Positions 61,011-64,000 of a DNA stretch of 64,000 nt are shown piece after piece; position 1 is the first letter of the stretch, and every line of letters starts with the position of its first letter. The DNA is from Cyanobacteriota bacterium (GTDB lineage Bacteria; Cyanobacteriota; Cyanobacteriia; CACIAM-69d), in the NCBI GenBank assembly GCA_022402445.1, contig JAKRSF010000007.1:62001-126000 (forward strand), in the 5' to 3' direction. A model generated the notes under the pieces. That model ran no database searches. It saw only the letters and a program-made list of their open reading frames with translations, and was not told where the DNA came from. The translations under genes were made by a program, and so were the position numbers.

Positions 61011-61814
61011 GGGGACGATTGAAGGATGGGGAGGCGTGGGCAGTGCTTAGGGGCAACTCTAAAGAACAATCGCCGTTTCGATCAACCGCAGGCCCGGTTG
61101 CTGATCCAGTCGCGGGGTTGCCCTAGTCCGGAGCCGTGGCCTTTGGGTCCATCGATCCAGTACGCCAGCGGATGCCGTTGATCAGGGCCAAGGGATAGGG
61201 CTAGGCGAGCTAGGGGAGTGACTAGGCTACAGCATGCCACAGGTCCTTGGGGCGATCGGGCGCGATCGCCCCTGAAACCGCCCTTGAAACCACCCTTTAC
61301 GGCGGTCTTGGGGTAGGTTTTGGGACTGCCAATGGGCGCGATCGCCCCCAGCCCCCGGACAGTCCCCCCCACCTGAGGCAAGATCAAGAAGAGCCCCCCG
61401 GTTAGCCACTTCCACCGATGCCCCCCCCAGGGACCACGGCCCTGTGGCACCCCAACAGCCGTCCCGTGCTGCCATGTCACTTCCCCAGTTCGCGCCTAGA
61501 ATTTAAGGAATTTCAAGCAAGGAACCCACCACCAACCCACCGACCAACCCAGCCATCAACCCACACACTAGCCCTTGGCGAGCCCAGCAGTGATTGAATA
61601 CAACCCCCTCGGCGGGATTTCCCTCAACCCTCTGCTACGGCCGCCCCCGGTTCGCGCCGCCAGCGTTCCGGCTGCCCCCTTGCCGTCAGGCCCTTGATCC
61701 CCAGGGAAGCATCGGACCCATGAGCTAGATTTCAGGATGATTCCAGATCGCCCAGGGATGCACACGCCCTCGCCCAGCGGCCCAAGCCGATCCACCCCCA
61801 GGAGTTTCACCCCC
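61011..61814. other. 804-bp intergenic region, no gene accepted
   Basis: G+C-rich, with CCAACCCACC-type simple repeats near 61528-61565 and paired GAAACCGCCCTTGAAACCACC direct repeats near 61270-61295. A leftward frame of 132 codons at 61082-61480 lacks a ribosome-binding site and any recognisable domain. On the right, the AGGAG at 61800-61804 serves the ATPase gene. Promoters of the divergent yvcK-like and MlaF-like genes are expected here. Confidence 0.45.
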
Positions 61815-62741
61815 ATGCTCAACGCAACGGACCAATCCTTCACCCGACCGGCGGTGCCGATGGCCCATCCCCACGGGGTCACGACGGCGACGCTCGATCG
61901 CCACGGCCCCCACGAGTCCCACCAGGGCCATCCCCACCGCGATCGCCCCCCCTGCACGACGCCGTTGATTGAACTGCGGGGCGTCACCAAGCGCTTCGGC
62001 TCGAAATTGGTGCTCGATGGCATTGACCTCAAGCTCTATGCCAACCAGGCCGTCGCTTTCATTGGCCCGTCGGGCACGGGGAAATCGACGATTATGCGGA
62101 TCATCAGCGGCCTGCTGGAGCCCGATGCGGGGGAGGTGTATGTGGCGGGCCAGCGGCGGCAGGGGCTCATGGGGGACACCCGGGAGCCGGAGGGGGTGGA
62201 TCTGCGGCTGGTGTTTCAGCAGGCGGCCCTTTTTGATTCGTTGACGGTGGCGGAGAATGTGGGGTTTTCGCTGCTGCAACATTCGTCGTTGAGTGCGGCG
62301 GAGATTTTGCCCCTGGTGGAGCGGGCGCTGGCGCGGGTGGGGTTGCCGGGGGTGGGCGATCGCTATCCGGCGGAGTTGTCCGGGGGGATGCGCAAGCGGG
62401 TGAGTTTTGCGCGGGCCATCATCGAAAATCCCACCAGTGACGATACGCGCCCGGAACTGCTGCTCTACGATGAACCGACGGCGGGCTTGGATCCGATCGC
62501 GTCGACGATCGTTGAAGATTTGATGCGGGATCTGAGCCGCCAGGTGGATAACTGTTCGACCTATGCGGTGGTGACCCACCAGGACAGCACGATTCGGCGG
62601 ACGGCGGATCGGGTGGTGTTCCTTTATGGGGGGCAGATCCGCTGGGATGGGCCGGTGACGGAAATTGACCGCACGGACAATCCCTATGTGCGCCAATTTT
62701 TCAGCAGTGCGGTGGATGGGCCGATCCGCGTGGCAGGCTAG
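61815..62741 (+). CDS. ABC transporter ATP-binding subunit, MlaF-like (lipid transport)
   Basis: A 308-residue ATPase. Walker A is G-P-S-G-T-G-K-S-T (84-92), with signature L-S-G-G-M-R-K-R and Walker B L-L-L-Y-D-E-P-T-A-G-L-D. The L-S-G-G-M-R-K-R form and the gene order are those of MlaF/Ttg2A lipid transporters, which move lipids between membranes. The N-terminal 50 residues are unusual: His/Pro-rich and not part of the fold. The ATG at 61815 was chosen for AGGAG ten bases upstream; 61737 or 61860 are alternatives. An MCE protein gene follows after 38 bases. Confidence 0.9.
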   Translation: MLNATDQSFTRPAVPMAHPHGVTTATLDRHGPHESHQGHPHRDRPPCTTPLIELRGVTKRFGSKLVLDGIDLKLYANQAVAFIGPSGTGKSTIMRIISGLLEPDAGEVYVAGQRRQGLMGDTREPEGVDLRLVFQQAALFDSLTVAENVGFSLLQHSSLSAAEILPLVERALARVGLPGVGDRYPAELSGGMRKRVSFARAIIENPTSDDTRPELLLYDEPTAGLDPIASTIVEDLMRDLSRQVDNCSTYAVVTHQDSTIRRTADRVVFLYGGQIRWDGPVTEIDRTDNPYVRQFFSSAVDGPIRVAG

Positions 62742-62779
62742 ACAGGCGCAATTGTTGGACTGGGTGATGGGGGTTGACC

Positions 62780-64000
62780 GTGCGATCGCAAACCATGCGG
62801 GAAGGGGCAGTGGGGCTGTTGGCGTTGGTCAGCCTTTCGGCGTTGGTGGCGCTGGTGGTGTGGCTGCGGGGGGTGGCCCTCACGCGCGATAGCTATCGGG
62901 TGCGGGTGGAGTTTCCGTCCGCCGATGGGCTGGATGTGGGGACGGTGGTGACCTATCGCGGGGTGCCGGTGGGGCGTATCGAGCGGCTGGAGCCGGGATC
63001 GAATTTGGTGGCGGTGGTGGTGCGCATTTCGCCGGCGAGTCTCCGCATCCCGAGGCAGGTGGAGGTGGAGGTGGACCAGACGGGGTTGATTGGGGAGGCG
63101 GTGCTGTCGATTGTGCCGGAGGGGACGATCTCGGGGATTGAGCGGCTGCCGCTGCCGACGGATGAGGGCTGTTCGGCGGTGCGGGTGCTGCTGTGCGATG
63201 GCGATCGCGTGGCGGGCAATCCGCCGATTAATTATGGGTCGCTGATCCGGGCGATGGTGAAGGTGGCGGATCTGGTGACGGCTTCGGAGTTCCAAGATCG
63301 GATGGATGGGCTGCTGGACAGTGTGGAGGCGACGTCGCGGGAGATTCGGGGCCTGAGTCGCAATGGGGCGAGTTTGGCGCGATCGCTGGAGCGGGAGTTG
63401 CGGGTGTTTAGTGCGACGGCGCGATCGCTGACGAATACGTCGGAAACGGTGGGGGCGATCGCGCGATCGTCTGGTGGTGAAATTGCGCCCACGGCGGCGG
63501 CGATTCGCGGGGCATCGAACCAAACGGCGGCGACCCTCAGTACGCTCAATGGTTTGCTGGTGAATAATCGCACGTCCATTACGACGACCCTGGGCAGTAT
63601 TTCGCGCACGAGCGATAGCCTGCGGGAGGTGTTTCAGGAGGTGGCTCCCCTGCTGCGGAATATTAATGAAAGTGGGGTGCTAGCCAGTCTGGATGCGCTG
63701 GTGGATAATGCGGCAGCGGCGATCGGGAATTTGCGCCAGTTGACGGGGGCGGCGAGTGATCCGTCAATGATTTTGAATTTGCAGGAAACCCTAGATTCGG
63801 CGCGGACGGTGCTGCAAAATGTGGAGAAAATTACGGCGGATCTGGAAAGTTTGACGGGGGACGAAAAGTTTCGCGAAAGTCTCCGCAAGATTATTACGAC
63901 GCTCGGGGATTTGCTGTCGTCGGTGGAGGAGCTCGATCGTCAGGTTGCGATCGCGAAGCACCAGGCCGTTGAAATTCAAGCCGCCGCGATCGCCCGAGGA
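62780..64000 (+). CDS. MCE/MlaD-like substrate-binding protein, 5' part (runs off the window)
   Basis: An open frame from GTG 62780 to the window edge (407 codons so far). One membrane span (about 10-30, L-L-A-L-V-S-L-S-A-L-V-A-L-V-V-W) is followed by the MCE domain: F-P-S-A-D-G-L-D-V-G-T-V-V-T-Y-R-G-V-P-V-G-R-I and Q-T-G-L-I-G-E-A-V-L-S-I-V-P. Long helical repeats with Ser/Thr and Asn come after about residue 160. It is the periplasmic lipid-binding partner of the upstream ATPase. An ATG at 62795 could be used instead; family members start a few residues earlier, favouring GTG. Confidence 0.88.
   Translation, partial: MRSQTMREGAVGLLALVSLSALVALVVWLRGVALTRDSYRVRVEFPSADGLDVGTVVTYRGVPVGRIERLEPGSNLVAVVVRISPASLRIPRQVEVEVDQTGLIGEAVLSIVPEGTISGIERLPLPTDEGCSAVRVLLCDGDRVAGNPPINYGSLIRAMVKVADLVTASEFQDRMDGLLDSVEATSREIRGLSRNGASLARSLERELRVFSATARSLTNTSETVGAIARSSGGEIAPTAAAIRGASNQTAATLSTLNGLLVNNRTSITTTLGSISRTSDSLREVFQEVAPLLRNINESGVLASLDALVDNAAAAIGNLRQLTGAASDPSMILNLQETLDSARTVLQNVEKITADLESLTGDEKFRESLRKIITTLGDLLSSVEELDRQVAIAKHQAVEIQAAAIARG

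Noticed and set aside
61082-61480. 132-codon minus-strand frame in the 61.0-61.8 kb gap
   Set aside because: No ribosome-binding site, Gly/Pro/Arg-rich product and no recognisable domain.

Overview
The window is a G+C-rich stretch of a cyanobacterial chromosome. The octamer GCGATCGC (HIP1) and its overlapping forms occur throughout. Many genes belong to cyanobacterial or photosynthesis-linked families: a flavodiiron protein close to Flv3, the 8-vinyl reductase BciB, two Tic22-like proteins, PipX/PipY, SepF, glucosylglycerol-phosphate phosphatase (StpA/GgpP), CofH, a DUF3318 protein and an SLH-containing porin. StpA suggests a strain able to make the compatible solute glucosylglycerol, so some salt tolerance is likely. 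I cannot name the species.

Layout. 1-2.1 kb: the tail of a LytR-CpsA-Psr protein and a large secreted Cys-containing protein I do not recognise. 2.3-10.5 kb: a compact type I restriction-modification operon in the order hsdM, rhuM, hsdS, a broken gene, a DUF1828-like gene, hsdR, with each junction overlapping by a few bases. This is the clearest accessory island: HIP1 is sparser, and the two specificity domains of hsdS are strikingly A+T-rich. 10.8-20 kb: a lumenal/periplasmic pentapeptide protein, a 1414-residue hybrid histidine kinase, a PPC/TPR protein, a DsbA-like protein and a 4xCBS-GGDEF protein. 20.5-25.7 kb: flv3, tRNA-Thr(TGU), and a leftward group DUF3318-lipoprotein-sixA-gltA. 26-32 kb: two adjacent Tic22-like genes, prmC, purT and hisC. 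32-38.4 kb: a hydrolase, stpA and a trmJ-like gene, then the leftward set acpS-pipX-pipY-sepF.

38.4-39.5 kb holds an IS5-type insertion sequence with a transposase split between two frames. Next to it lie 68-bp tandem repeats that share the element's end sequence. Related repeats recur near 57.0 kb, and short AAGGGG-type palindromes occur at 2.1, 57.05 and 59.5 kb. 39.5-48.5 kb: cofH, a class D beta-lactamase-like gene, an S9 peptidase, and a two-gene unit of nifJ and a dihydroorotate-dehydrogenase-like gene. 49-57 kb: pirin, a double-CDGSH protein, a membrane protein with a repetitive tail, bciB, speA and a GPH-type transporter. 57-61 kb: DUF3750, an SLH/OprB-type porin and a YvcK-family protein. 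61.8-64 kb: an MlaF-like ATPase followed by an MCE/MlaD-like protein that runs off the window.

The best candidate for an under-described system is the extended type I R-M operon with rhuM, a DUF1828-like protein and an apparently interrupted small gene inserted between hsdS and hsdR. All functions are assigned from family recognition by eye; no database search was run.
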